Below are positions 26,395-35,649 of a stretch of DNA of 64,000 bases, piece by piece. The position numbers were made by a program, and so were the translations under genes. Position 1 is the first letter of the stretch. The number at the start of each line of letters is the position of its first letter. This stretch comes from Parerythrobacter jejuensis (lineage in GTDB: Bacteria > Pseudomonadota > Alphaproteobacteria > Sphingomonadales > Sphingomonadaceae), in NCBI RefSeq assembly GCF_039536765.1, contig NZ_BAAAZF010000001.1, positions 248,001-312,000 of the forward strand, read 5' to 3'. The notes below the pieces were generated by a model that made no database searches, was not told the DNA's origin, and saw only the letters and a program-made list of their open reading frames with translations.

Positions 26395-27927
26395 ATGTCA
26401 GCCAATATCGCCGAGATGGAACGACGCCGTGAAGCTGCCCGGATGGGTGGCGGGCAAAAGCGGATCGACGCCCAACATGCAAAGGGCAAACTGACCGCGC
26501 GCGAGCGGCTCGACGTGCTGCTGGACGAGGGCAGCTTCGAAGAAGTCGACATGTATGTCGAGCATGACTGCGTCGATTTCGGCATGGCCGAGCAGAAGAT
26601 TCCCGGCGATGGTGTTGTATGCGGCAGCGGCACGATCAACGGCCGTCTGGTCTATGTCTATTCGCAGGATTTCACTGTCTTCGGCGGCAGCTTGTCCAAA
26701 CGTCATGCAGAGAAGATCTGCAAGGTGATGGAAACCGCCATGAAGAATGGTGCACCTGTGATCGGCCTGAATGACAGTGGCGGCGCGCGTATCCAGGAAG
26801 GCGTCGCCTCGCTTGGTGGCTATGCCGACGTGTTCCAGCGCAATGTTCTGGCCAGCGGCGTTGTCCCGCAGATCAGCCTGATCATGGGGCCGTGTGCGGG
26901 CGGTGCGGTGTACTCGCCTGCGATGACCGACTTCATCTTCATGGTGAAGGACAGCTCCTACATGTTCGTGACCGGGCCCGACGTGGTCAAAACGGTCACC
27001 AACGAGGAAGTGACGCAGGAAGAACTGGGCGGGGCAGTGACGCACACCACCAAGACCAGCGTCGCCGATATCGCTTTCGAGAATGATATCGAGGCGCTGC
27101 TCGCGACCCGTAATTTCTTCGATTACCTGCCCTTGAGCAATCGCGAGGAAGTACCCGAGCGCCCGACTGCCGATCCGTTTGACCGCATGGAAATGAGCCT
27201 CGATACGCTCATTCCGGACAATGCGAACCAGCCTTACGACATGCACGAAGTCATCCGTAAGACTCTGGACGAGGGCGATTTCTTCGAAGTGCAGCCCGCC
27301 CATGCGGGTAATATCCTGTGCGGCTTCGGCCGGATCGAAGGGCGCACGGTGGGTGTGGTCGCCAACCAGCCGATGGTGCTGGCGGGCGTGCTGGATATCA
27401 ACGCCTCCAAGAAAGCGGCGCGCTTCGTGCGTTTTTGTGATGCGTTTGAAATTCCGATCCTGACCTTCGTCGATGTGCTCGGTTTCCTGCCCGGCACCGC
27501 GCAGGAGCATAACGGGATCATCAAACACGGCGCGAAGCTGCTGTTTGCCTATGCCGAGGCAACCGTGCCCAAGATCACCGTCATCACGCGCAAGGCCTAT
27601 GGCGGCGCGTATGACGTCATGGCTTCAAAGCATTTGCGCGGCGATTTGAACTACGCATGGCCGACCGCCGAAATCGCGGTGATGGGGGCCAAGGGAGCGG
27701 TGGAAATCATCTTCCGCAAAGACATCGGTGATCCGGACAAGATCGCCGAACGCACCAAGGAATACGAAGACCGCTTCGCCAACCCCTTTGTGGCAGCCCA
27801 GCGCGGCTATATCGACGAAGTGATCCACCCGCACTCCACACGGCGGAGGATTGCACTGGGGCTCAGGAAGCTGCGCAACAAGCAGCTCGAAAACCCTTGG
27901 AAGAAGCATGACAATATTCCGCTCTGA
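26395..27927 (+). CDS. pccB: Propionyl-CoA carboxylase beta subunit (carboxyltransferase)
   Basis: This subunit transfers the carboxyl group from biotin to propionyl-CoA, giving methylmalonyl-CoA. The 510-residue protein has the paired crotonase-like halves of acyl-CoA carboxylases: [18 protein letters not shown] and [17 protein letters not shown] in the first half, and [17 protein letters not shown] and [15 protein letters not shown] in the second. CAGGG lies six bases before the ATG at 26395, so this start is favoured over the ATG at 26389. The biotin-bearing alpha subunit is at 35650, in the same direction. The end overlaps the next gene by 20 bases. Confidence 0.95.
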   Translation: MSANIAEMERRREAARMGGGQKRIDAQHAKGKLTARERLDVLLDEGSFEEVDMYVEHDCVDFGMAEQKIPGDGVVCGSGTINGRLVYVYSQDFTVFGGSLSKRHAEKICKVMETAMKNGAPVIGLNDSGGARIQEGVASLGGYADVFQRNVLASGVVPQISLIMGPCAGGAVYSPAMTDFIFMVKDSSYMFVTGPDVVKTVTNEEVTQEELGGAVTHTTKTSVADIAFENDIEALLATRNFFDYLPLSNREEVPERPTADPFDRMEMSLDTLIPDNANQPYDMHEVIRKTLDEGDFFEVQPAHAGNILCGFGRIEGRTVGVVANQPMVLAGVLDINASKKAARFVRFCDAFEIPILTFVDVLGFLPGTAQEHNGIIKHGAKLLFAYAEATVPKITVITRKAYGGAYDVMASKHLRGDLNYAWPTAEIAVMGAKGAVEIIFRKDIGDPDKIAERTKEYEDRFANPFVAAQRGYIDEVIHPHSTRRRIALGLRKLRNKQLENPWKKHDNIPL

Positions 27928-28195
27928 CGCCAACTCACTGCTTCAGACTTTTCAGGCCCTCCTTTGGAAGGAATGGGATCCAATTGGCGTGAATGATGGC
28001 GACGGTGATTGGCCCGACGATGAGTACGACAACTACGCTACGCAGCTTTTGACCCTTGTCCAAACGGGCAAGTCAAAAGTAGAGATTGAAGCTTATCTGA
28101 CGACCGTCGAGACAGAGTATATGGGGCTGGGGCCATCAGGACGATCAGGTCCAGTTGCTGAGCGCGCAATTCAAATTTTCGGAGAGAGAAAATGA
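27908..28195 (+). CDS. DUF1871-like small protein
   Basis: The 95-residue acidic protein starts at the ATG at 27908, inside the end of pccB, with GGAAGAAG as ribosome-binding site. The text [19 protein letters not shown] with [11 protein letters not shown] and [13 protein letters not shown] matches the DUF1871 pattern (W-DP-IGV ... DEY-Y ... YL--IE-E-MGL). The function is unknown and the family is often found as small soluble proteins. Its stop overlaps the epimerase start (ATGA), so it is embedded between two methylmalonyl-pathway genes. Confidence 0.75.
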   Translation: MTIFRSDANSLLQTFQALLWKEWDPIGVNDGDGDWPDDEYDNYATQLLTLVQTGKSKVEIEAYLTTVETEYMGLGPSGRSGPVAERAIQIFGERK

Positions 28196-28629
28196 AACTG
28201 GGCCGTCTCAATCATATCGGCGTAGCAACGCCTTCGATCGCGGACTCCATCGCGCATTATCGTGATGTGATGGGGGCGAGCGATATCACGGAACCGTTCG
28301 ACTTGCCCGAGCAGGGGGTGAAGGTCTGCTTCGTCAATACGCCCACGCATTCCGGGATGGACGGGACGCAGATCGAGCTGATCGAGCCGTATGACGAAAG
28401 CTCGCCGATCAATGGCTTTCTCGCCAAGAACCCGGCGGGCGGGCAGCATCATGTCTGTTTCGAAGTGCCCGATATCGCCGAAGCGCGGGCGGAGTTCGAG
28501 GGGATGGGCAAGCGCGTCCTTGGACCCACCCGCATCGGTGCGCATGGCACGCCTATCTTTTTCGTCCATCCCAAGGATATGCAGGGCATGCTTACGGAGA
28601 TCATGGAAACGTCCAAGGGCGACCATTGA
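28192..28629 (+). CDS. mce: Methylmalonyl-CoA epimerase
   Basis: This enzyme converts (S)- to (R)-methylmalonyl-CoA, the substrate of the mutase. The 145-residue protein is a vicinal-oxygen-chelate (glyoxalase-fold) enzyme. The metal ligands fit NHIGVATPS near the start, QHHVCFEVPDI in the middle and the C-terminal acidic residue before the end. It sits between pccB and the mutase gene, as expected for the propionate pathway. Confidence 0.93.
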   Translation: MKLGRLNHIGVATPSIADSIAHYRDVMGASDITEPFDLPEQGVKVCFVNTPTHSGMDGTQIELIEPYDESSPINGFLAKNPAGGQHHVCFEVPDIAEARAEFEGMGKRVLGPTRIGAHGTPIFFVHPKDMQGMLTEIMETSKGDH

Positions 28630-28744
28630 TCGGCACGCACAGCACCGCGCGACGCCCCGCGTCGTAGCGGACTTGCTACCGGCATCCATCCGCGCCAGTG
28701 TTGGTCGGCGAAACGAAACTGATACACGAGCTTGGGAGAGCCCT

Positions 28745-29530
28745 TTGTCTTACGAAACGATCATCGTCGAGAATGACGGTCCGCTGAAAACCATTACGCT
28801 GAACCGGCCCGACCGGCTTAACGCCATGCCGCCGCAAATGGCGGACGAGATTGGCGACGCGTTTTATGATCTTGGCGATGCGCGCGCAGTGCTGATTACC
28901 GGCGCGGGTAAGGGGTTTTGCTCAGGCGCCGATCTTGCGGCACGCGGTGAGGGGAGTGCCACCCAATCGAAGGGCGGTAGCCACAAGGCGTTGCAGAATC
29001 ACTATAACCCTGCGGTCAGCCAGGTGCTGCGCGCACCGGTGCCGGTCATATGCGCGGTCAATGGACCGGCAGCAGGTGTAGGCTGTTCGCTGGCGCTCGC
29101 AGCAGATTTCACGATCGCGGCCAAGAAGGCTTACTTCCTTCAGGCCTTCGTCAATATTGGTCTGGTCCCTGACGGTGGTTCCACTTGGTTGCTGGCGCGT
29201 GCCATCGGCAGGGCCCGCGCGACCCGCATGATGATGCTGGGTGAGAAAATCGGCGCCGAACAGGCCGAGGAATGGGGCCTGATCTACAAAGCCGTCGAGA
29301 ATGAAGCGTTGATGGACGAGGCGCGCGCTCTGGCGGAAAAACTGGCCAACGGCCCGACACTGGCGCTGCGCACTATGAAGCAGAACATCGCGCTCGCCAC
29401 CGATGGCAGCTTGCAGCAAGTGTTTGTGGCCGAGGCGGAAGGCCAGCGTTTGGCCGGCGCCAGCGCCGATGCGATGGAGGGCGGCATTGCCTTCCTGCAA
29501 AAACGCAAAGCCGAGTTCAAAGGCCAGTAG
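28745..29530 (+). CDS. Enoyl-CoA hydratase/isomerase family protein
   Basis: This is a 261-residue crotonase-fold enzyme. The oxyanion-hole segments are GAGKGFCSGADLAARG and AVNGPAAGVGCSLALAADFT. The start is TTG at 28745, preceded by GGGAGAG; the frame extends to 28391 without family similarity. PaaG-like isomerases and short-chain hydratases are both possible because the acidic catalytic residue is not clearly identifiable. It stands 115 bases after the epimerase gene and overlaps the GST start by one base (TAGTG). Confidence 0.88.
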   Translation: MSYETIIVENDGPLKTITLNRPDRLNAMPPQMADEIGDAFYDLGDARAVLITGAGKGFCSGADLAARGEGSATQSKGGSHKALQNHYNPAVSQVLRAPVPVICAVNGPAAGVGCSLALAADFTIAAKKAYFLQAFVNIGLVPDGGSTWLLARAIGRARATRMMMLGEKIGAEQAEEWGLIYKAVENEALMDEARALAEKLANGPTLALRTMKQNIALATDGSLQQVFVAEAEGQRLAGASADAMEGGIAFLQKRKAEFKGQ

Positions 29531-30141
29531 TGCTGTTCTACGACAGTCCGAACCCGGCGCCCAATCCGCGCCGGGTTCGCATTTTCGCAGCCGAGAAGGG
29601 CATCGAACTTCCAAGCAAGGAAGTATCGATCATAGCGCGCGAGCAGAAGTCGGACGCCTATCTGAAGATCAATCCGCGCGGGCAAACGCCATCGCTGGAA
29701 ACCGATGATGGTGCGGTGATAACCGAAAGCGTCGCCATTTGCCGCTATCTCGAGGCGCTGCATCCCGATCCGCCGCTGTTCGGCACAACGGCGCTGGAGA
29801 TCGCCCAGATCGATATGTGGTGCCGCCGGGTGGAAATGGTGCTGATGGCTCCGGTGGGCGCAGTGTGGGTGCATACGCATCCCTACACCGCAAAAATCCC
29901 GGGCCGGATGGTGGAATATGGCGAAGCCAATCGTCCGCGCGTGGAGGAAGCTTTCCGCTTCTTCGATACATCTTTGAAAGACAGCGAGTTTCTGGCCGGC
30001 GACCAATTCTCCATGGCCGACATCCTGTTGCTGACAACCATGGATTTTGCCGCATTCGTGGGTTGCGGTGCGCCGCAAGATTGTGCAGCGCTTGCGGCGT
30101 GGCATGAAACTGTAAGCGCGAGGCCCAGCGCCAGCGCCTGA
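29530..30141 (+). CDS. Glutathione S-transferase family protein
   Basis: The 203-residue protein starts with GTG in the preceding stop codon. A thioredoxin-like N-domain (about 1-75) begins [18 protein letters not shown] and contains [15 protein letters not shown], where the cis-proline and glutathione-contacting residues lie, and then [10 protein letters not shown]. The helical C-domain ends with the conserved [14 protein letters not shown]. The substrate is unknown. It precedes the methylmalonyl-CoA mutase gene by 10 bases. Confidence 0.9.
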   Translation: MLFYDSPNPAPNPRRVRIFAAEKGIELPSKEVSIIAREQKSDAYLKINPRGQTPSLETDDGAVITESVAICRYLEALHPDPPLFGTTALEIAQIDMWCRRVEMVLMAPVGAVWVHTHPYTAKIPGRMVEYGEANRPRVEEAFRFFDTSLKDSEFLAGDQFSMADILLLTTMDFAAFVGCGAPQDCAALAAWHETVSARPSASA

Positions 30142-30151
30142 AGGATCGAAA

Positions 30152-32302
30152 ATGACCGAGAAGCCGACCGTTTCGGATTGGGAAGCCCTTGCCGACAAAG
30201 AGAGCAAGGGGCGCGATCTCAACTGGCAAACGCCCGAAGGCTTCACGATCAAGCCGCTCTATACTGGCGAGGACACAGCCGATATAGATCCGGGCCTGCC
30301 GGGCTTCGCGCCGTTTACGCGCGGGGTTAAGGCCAGCATGTATGCCGGGCGCCCATGGACGATCCGGCAATATGCGGGTTTCTCCACGGCTGAGGAATCG
30401 AACGCGTTTTACCGCCGCAATCTGGCGGCAGGGCAAAAAGGCCTTTCGGTAGCGTTCGATTTGGCCACCCACCGCGGCTATGACAGTGATCACCAGCGCG
30501 TGGTCGGTGATGTCGGCAAGGCGGGCGTGGCGATTGATACAGTGGCGGACATGGAAATCCTGTTCGACCAGATCCCGCTCGACACGATGAGCGTTTCCAT
30601 GACCATGAATGGTGCGGTGATCCCGATCCTGGCGTTCTATATCGTCGCGGGCGAACGGCAGGGCGTGAGTACGGAGAAGCTTTCCGGCACCATCCAGAAC
30701 GACATTCTCAAAGAATTTATGGTCCGCAACACGTACATCTATCCGCCCGAACCCAGTATGCGGATCGTGAGCGATATTATCGCCTACACATCTGCCAACA
30801 TGCCGAAATTCAATAGCATTTCGATCAGTGGCTATCACATGCACGAGGCCGGTGCGACGGCTGTGCAGGAGCTGGCCTTCACCATTGCTGACGGCAAGGA
30901 ATATGCCCAGCGCGCCATGGCAACCGGGCTCGATATCGATGCCTTCGCAGGGCGGCTTTCCTTCTTCTTCGGCATCGGCATGAACTTCTTCATGGAGATT
31001 GCCAAACTGCGCGCTGCACGCACGCTGTGGTACCGCGTGATGGACGGGCTGGGCGCGCAGAGCGAGCGTTCCAAGATGCTGCGCACGCATTGCCAGACGT
31101 CGGGCGTCTCGCTGCAGGAGCAGGACCCGTACAACAATGTGATCCGTACGACGGTGGAGGCCATGGCCGCGACGTTGGGCGGCACCCAATCACTCCACAC
31201 CAATGCACTTGACGAGGCGATTGCGCTGCCGACCGACTTCAGTGCTCGCATCGCACGCAACACGCAGCTGGTGTTGCAGGAAGAAAGCGGCATCAACAAT
31301 GTCGTCGATCCGCTGGGCGGTAGCTATTATATCGAGGCGCTGACCAAACAATTGGTCGACGATGCCGAAAGGATGCTGGCCGAGATCGAAGCGGCCGGAG
31401 GGATGACCGCGTATGTCGCCACAGGCAAACCCAAGGCTCAGATCGAGACCGCCGCCGCTCAAAAACAGACCGGGATCGACAAGGGCGAAACCGTGATCGT
31501 GGGCGTGAACAAATATCGTCTCGCTGAAGAGCAGCAAATCGAGACGCTGGACATTGACAATCATGCTGTCCGTAACGGCCAGATCGCGCGGTTGAAGAAC
31601 GTGCGCGCGGGCCGGGACGAGGCGGCTTGCCAGGCAGCGCTGAAAGCTCTGACCGAAGGATCTACAGGGGATGGCAACGTGCTGGCTCTGGCTGTCGATG
31701 CCGCACGCCACGATGCGACGCTGGGCGAAATCTCGATGGCGATGGAAAAGGTGTTCGGTCGCCACGATGCCACGCCCAAGCCGGTACAAGGTGTCTACAA
31801 GACCGCTTACGAGTTCGATCGCCGTTGGCAGCAGGTGCTTGACGGTGTGGATGCAGTGGAACGTCGCCTTGGCCGCAAGCCCAAGATCATGGTCGCGAAG
31901 ATGGGCCAGGACGGCCACGATCGCGGGGCCAACGTCATTGCCAGTGCCTTCACCGATATGGGCTTCGAAGTGGTCTCCGGCCCGCTGTTCCAGACCCCGC
32001 AAGAGGCGATGGACATGGCGCTGGAAAACGAAGTCGATGCTATCGGCGCAAGCTCACTCGCAGCCGGGCACAAGACCCTGATCCCCGAACTTATCAATTT
32101 GCTCAAAGAGGCTGGTCGCAGCGATATCAAGGTCGTCGTCGGCGGCGTGATCCCGCCGCAGGACTATGACTTCCTGCGCGAGGCCGGGGTACAGGGCATC
32201 TATGGCCCGGGCTCCAATGTGGTTGAATGCGGCGCGGACATGCTGCGCCTGCTGGGCCACAATATGCCACCCTCAGGCGATGAGCTTGAGGCGGCAGAGT
32301 AG
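30152..32302 (+). CDS. scpA: Methylmalonyl-CoA mutase, single-polypeptide type
   Basis: This adenosylcobalamin enzyme isomerises (R)-methylmalonyl-CoA to succinyl-CoA. The 716-residue chain combines the TIM-barrel catalytic domain (about 1-560; note [20 protein letters not shown] and [14 protein letters not shown]) and the B12-binding domain (about 575-715) with the DGHDRG histidine ligand. The neighbouring carboxylase and epimerase complete the propionyl-CoA to succinyl-CoA route. Cobalamin synthesis and the MeaB chaperone are not in this window. Confidence 0.97.
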   Translation: MTEKPTVSDWEALADKESKGRDLNWQTPEGFTIKPLYTGEDTADIDPGLPGFAPFTRGVKASMYAGRPWTIRQYAGFSTAEESNAFYRRNLAAGQKGLSVAFDLATHRGYDSDHQRVVGDVGKAGVAIDTVADMEILFDQIPLDTMSVSMTMNGAVIPILAFYIVAGERQGVSTEKLSGTIQNDILKEFMVRNTYIYPPEPSMRIVSDIIAYTSANMPKFNSISISGYHMHEAGATAVQELAFTIADGKEYAQRAMATGLDIDAFAGRLSFFFGIGMNFFMEIAKLRAARTLWYRVMDGLGAQSERSKMLRTHCQTSGVSLQEQDPYNNVIRTTVEAMAATLGGTQSLHTNALDEAIALPTDFSARIARNTQLVLQEESGINNVVDPLGGSYYIEALTKQLVDDAERMLAEIEAAGGMTAYVATGKPKAQIETAAAQKQTGIDKGETVIVGVNKYRLAEEQQIETLDIDNHAVRNGQIARLKNVRAGRDEAACQAALKALTEGSTGDGNVLALAVDAARHDATLGEISMAMEKVFGRHDATPKPVQGVYKTAYEFDRRWQQVLDGVDAVERRLGRKPKIMVAKMGQDGHDRGANVIASAFTDMGFEVVSGPLFQTPQEAMDMALENEVDAIGASSLAAGHKTLIPELINLLKEAGRSDIKVVVGGVIPPQDYDFLREAGVQGIYGPGSNVVECGADMLRLLGHNMPPSGDELEAAE

Positions 32303-32344
32303 AAACTTAGCTATGCCAATCTATCGATATGTGAGAGACGAAGT

Positions 32345-33355
32345 TTGACCCAAATCCGTACCGACTGGGCCCGCGAGGAAATTGCGGAGCTCTTCAACCT
32401 TCCTTTCACCGAGCTGCTTTTTCAGGCGGCAACCGTGCACCGGGAAGTGCATCCGCCGGAGGAAGTGCAGCTTTGTACGCTGCTCAGCATCAAGACTGGC
32501 GGTTGCCCGGAAGATTGCGGCTATTGCAGCCAGTCGGTCCATGCCGATAGCGGGGTCGAGGCGACCAAATTGATGGATGTGCAGGCGGTGCTGCAGCGCG
32601 CAGCGCAGGCCAAGGATGCGGGCAGCCAGCGTTTCTGCATGGGTGCCGCATGGCGCAACCCGAAGGATCGCGACATGCCCGCCATTGTCGAGATTGTGAA
32701 GGGCGTACGCGGCATGGGTCTGGAAACCTGCATGACGCTGGGCATGTTGACGCCGAAACAGGCTGAAATGCTGTCCGAAGCGGGTCTCGATTACTACAAC
32801 CACAATGTCGATACCGGCCCTGAGTATTACGAGCGGGTGATCACCACGCGCAATTACCAGGAACGGCTCGATACGCTGCAAAATGTGCGCGATTCCGGGA
32901 TCAATGTGTGCAGCGGCGGGATCGTTGGGATGGGCGAAACGCGCGACGATCGTGTCGGCTTCGTTCACACGCTTGCGACGTTGGAGCAGCATCCCGAGAG
33001 CGTGCCGGTCAATGCGCTGGTGCCAGTGAAGGGTACAGTACTGGGCGATATGCTGGCCGACACGCCACTAGCCAAAATCGACGATATTGAGTTTGTCCGT
33101 ACGGTCGCGGTGGCGCGGATCACTATGCCCAAAAGCATGGTGCGGCTGTCTGCCGGCCGCGAGAGCATGAGCGAGGCAACCCAGGCGCTGTGCTTCATGG
33201 CCGGCGCGAATTCGATCTTCACGGGCGACAAACTACTGACGGCGGCCAATGCGGGCGATGAAAGCGATGCGGCCTTATTCGCCAAGCTCGGCCTGAAACC
33301 CCTTCAGGGCGATGAGCCGATGCGGGCGGAGAAGGTTGCGGTCCCGGCCGAGTGA
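32345..33355 (+). CDS. bioB: Biotin synthase
   Basis: This radical-SAM enzyme inserts sulfur into dethiobiotin. The 336-residue protein has the CxxxCxxC cluster motif in [19 protein letters not shown], the second-cluster cysteines in [10 protein letters not shown] and [11 protein letters not shown], and [13 protein letters not shown]. The start is TTG at 32345 with GAGAGACGAAG before it. It follows the mutase gene by 42 bases, so biotin production is probably linked to the biotin-dependent carboxylase encoded in the same region. The other bio genes are not here. Confidence 0.96.
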   Translation: MTQIRTDWAREEIAELFNLPFTELLFQAATVHREVHPPEEVQLCTLLSIKTGGCPEDCGYCSQSVHADSGVEATKLMDVQAVLQRAAQAKDAGSQRFCMGAAWRNPKDRDMPAIVEIVKGVRGMGLETCMTLGMLTPKQAEMLSEAGLDYYNHNVDTGPEYYERVITTRNYQERLDTLQNVRDSGINVCSGGIVGMGETRDDRVGFVHTLATLEQHPESVPVNALVPVKGTVLGDMLADTPLAKIDDIEFVRTVAVARITMPKSMVRLSAGRESMSEATQALCFMAGANSIFTGDKLLTAANAGDESDAALFAKLGLKPLQGDEPMRAEKVAVPAE

Positions 33356-33570
33356 CAGGGCGGCTCTTCGTTCTGACCATTAGCCTGGTTGCGGGGCTTG
33401 CAGCGATAGGATTCGGATTAGGCTGGTGGCATGCTGTCCCTCGCGAATCCTGCTATTGGGGCGCCGAATTTTGCAGCGACTATGGGCCGTTTTATCTGAC
33501 CTTTGCCCTTCTGGGGGCCGTTATCGCTTTGGGCGGAATGATCGTTGCATTCAGGAAGCGTGAGCCGTGA
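33352..33570 (+). CDS. Small two-helix membrane protein
   Basis: The product is 72 residues with two hydrophobic segments (about 5-25 and 45-65) separated by a short loop containing two cysteines (CYWGAEFC), probably periplasmic. GTG at 33352 overlaps the bioB stop (GTGA) and its own end overlaps the DUF3445 start by four bases. No family is recognised. The position between bioB and DUF3445 suggests co-translation, not function. Confidence 0.7.
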   Translation: MTGRLFVLTISLVAGLAAIGFGLGWWHAVPRESCYWGAEFCSDYGPFYLTFALLGAVIALGGMIVAFRKREP

Positions 33571-34361
33571 GTGCGCTGGGCTTTTCGGTCGCTGAACTCC
33601 TCCCGCATGCGCGGATGGGGGAGAAGCTGAAGATTGGTCTAAAGGCGCTTTCCAACGACGAATGGCTCCAGCCAAATCCCGATCTTGCGGCACGGCATGC
33701 AGCCTTCAAGGCGCGCGACGAATCAATACAGCTGACCGAGGAAGCCCATGCATCGGGCGCGGAGCTTGCTGCCATGCTTGGGCTGTCAGGCGGTCTCGCC
33801 CAAGCAGCACATGCGCACCACGAAGACATGTGCCTCCTGACGCGCCGGGACGATGAAGAATTCTACCGTTTGATTGGGGCGGCGGTGGCTTACCCCACCG
33901 ATTGGCGTGTGGAAGACAAGATGCGCCTGCCACTGGCTGCCCTGCACGCGCCGATACAGGGGTATGCCGAACAATTGGCCACCGGTGTCGACCGGTTCAT
34001 GGCCAAGCTCAAGCCAGGGCCGATTTACGGGCGCAGCAACTGGTTCATCGCACCAACCGATAATTTGTGCTGGATCGCCGATGGCACGCCGGAACAGACA
34101 TTCGCGCATGTCACGCCCGAGAACGCGGGAGAGACGTTATTCGTCCGGTCAGAACGGCAGACCCTCAGGCGCTTGCCCAAAACAGGCAGTATTCTTTTCA
34201 CGATCGGGGTCTATGTCGAGCCACTGGGCCAGCTGGACGTGGGCCAGATAGCGTGGCTTGCGCAGGCCATGGAAGGATTATTGCAAGGCGAGGGTGACCG
34301 CCGCGGCGCACCCCATTATGCCCGGGCCCTGAAGAGCTATTACGAGAGGATCAGCGCATGA
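33567..34361 (+). CDS. DUF3445 family protein (heme-dependent oxidative N-demethylase alpha-subunit-like)
   Basis: This 264-residue protein matches the DUF3445/HODM alpha-like pattern: LAARHAAFKARDESIQ, EDMCLLTRRDDEEFYRLIGA, AAVAYPTDW with KMRLPLAALHAPI, then SNWFIAPTDNLCW and the late LFVRSERQTLRRLPKTGSI. Characterised members form the heme subunit of a methylamine-removing oxygenase. None of the partner subunits is present here, so the substrate is open. GTG start, four-base overlaps on both sides. Confidence 0.82.
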   Translation: MSALGFSVAELLPHARMGEKLKIGLKALSNDEWLQPNPDLAARHAAFKARDESIQLTEEAHASGAELAAMLGLSGGLAQAAHAHHEDMCLLTRRDDEEFYRLIGAAVAYPTDWRVEDKMRLPLAALHAPIQGYAEQLATGVDRFMAKLKPGPIYGRSNWFIAPTDNLCWIADGTPEQTFAHVTPENAGETLFVRSERQTLRRLPKTGSILFTIGVYVEPLGQLDVGQIAWLAQAMEGLLQGEGDRRGAPHYARALKSYYERISA

Positions 34362-35635
34362 CCGATTTTCGCCCGGAGACCCTGTCAGTCCACGCCGGAA
34401 CGGCACCTGACCCGACCACCAATGCGCGGATCACGCCAATCTACCAGACCGCATCCTATGTGTTCGATGACGTTGATCACGCTGCCCGTCTGTTTAACCT
34501 GGAGGAATTCGGGAACATCTACACCCGGATCATGAACCCCACCAATGCGGCGCTAGAGGGCAAAATTGCCGAGCTTGAGGGCGGAGCGGGAGCACTAGCG
34601 GTGGCATCAGGCCATTCGGCTCAATTGACGGTGTTCCACACCCTGATGGAACCGGGCTGCGAGATTGTTGCGGCCAAAAAGCTCTATGGCGGATCGCTCA
34701 ACCAGCTTGGGCAGAGCTTCAAGAAAATGGGATGGCATACCAATTTCGTCGACGCCGATGATCCGGCCAATGTGGCCGCCGCGATTACCGACAAGACGCG
34801 TGCAGTATTCATCGAAAGCCTCGCCAATCCGGGCGGTGTGGTCCAGGATATCGCAGCGATTGCAAAGGTGGCGCACGATGCTGGCATCCCGCTGGTCGTC
34901 GACAACACGATGGCGACCCCTGCGCTATGCCGGCCGTTTGAACATGGGGCGGACATCATCGTCCACTCGGCCACGAAATTCCTGAATGGTCATGGCAATG
35001 CTGTTGGCGGCCTGATTGTCGATAGCGGCAAGTTCGACTGGAACGCGTCAGGCAAATTTCCGACTTTGACCGAGCCCAATGATTCTTATCACGGGGCAGT
35101 CTTTACCGAGGCAGTGGGACCGATTGCCTTTATCATTGCGTGCAGAGTGCTGGCCTTGCGTGATCTTGGCCCGGCACTTGCGCCGATGAACGCCTTCCTT
35201 GCTCTCACAGGCATGGAAACTCTGCACCTTCGTATGGAGCGGCATTGCAGCAATGCCACTGCGCTGGCGAAATGGTTACAAGAACAGCCGCAAATTGCGT
35301 GGGTTTCCTATGCCGGCTTGCGCGACAGCCCGTATCACGAACTGACGCACACATATCTTGGTGGCCGGGCTGGAGCCGTGTTCACCTTTGGCCTCAAGAA
35401 TGGCTACGATGCCGGGGTCAAACTGGTTTCGAATGTAAAATTGTTCAGCCATCTCGCCAATATCGGCGATACGCGATCTTTGATCATCCATCCTGCATCG
35501 ACAACACACAGCCAGCTTGACGAAGCGGCCCTGGTCGAGGCAGGCGCTGGGCCAGATGTTGTCCGCGTGTCGGTCGGCATCGAGCATATTGATGATATCA
35601 AGGCCGATCTGGCGCAGGCGCTCGCGGCGCTCTGA
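34358..35635 (+). CDS. metY: O-acetylhomoserine aminocarboxypropyltransferase (sulfhydrylase)
   Basis: This PLP enzyme of the Cys/Met-metabolism family makes homocysteine from O-acetylhomoserine and sulfide. The product is 425 residues, the longer length typical of MetY. The start ETLSVHAGTAPDPTTNAR and IYQTASYVF are characteristic, followed by YTRIMNPTNAALEGKIAELE. The PLP lysine lies in HSATKFLNGHGNAVGG. It is translationally coupled to the DUF3445 gene (ATGA), an unusual partner. S-adenosylhomocysteinase at 53.9 kb belongs to the same methionine cycle. Confidence 0.92.
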   Translation: MTDFRPETLSVHAGTAPDPTTNARITPIYQTASYVFDDVDHAARLFNLEEFGNIYTRIMNPTNAALEGKIAELEGGAGALAVASGHSAQLTVFHTLMEPGCEIVAAKKLYGGSLNQLGQSFKKMGWHTNFVDADDPANVAAAITDKTRAVFIESLANPGGVVQDIAAIAKVAHDAGIPLVVDNTMATPALCRPFEHGADIIVHSATKFLNGHGNAVGGLIVDSGKFDWNASGKFPTLTEPNDSYHGAVFTEAVGPIAFIIACRVLALRDLGPALAPMNAFLALTGMETLHLRMERHCSNATALAKWLQEQPQIAWVSYAGLRDSPYHELTHTYLGGRAGAVFTFGLKNGYDAGVKLVSNVKLFSHLANIGDTRSLIIHPASTTHSQLDEAALVEAGAGPDVVRVSVGIEHIDDIKADLAQALAAL

Positions 35636-35649
35636 TTTCTGGGGGAACC

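Noticed and set aside
26398-27528. 376-residue minus-strand open frame
   Set aside because: It is entirely inside pccB on the other strand, with no recognisable domain.
29669-31189. 506-residue minus-strand open frame
   Set aside because: It is antisense to the GST and methylmalonyl-CoA mutase genes. There are no motifs and it is rich in His/Arg, as typical for shadow frames.
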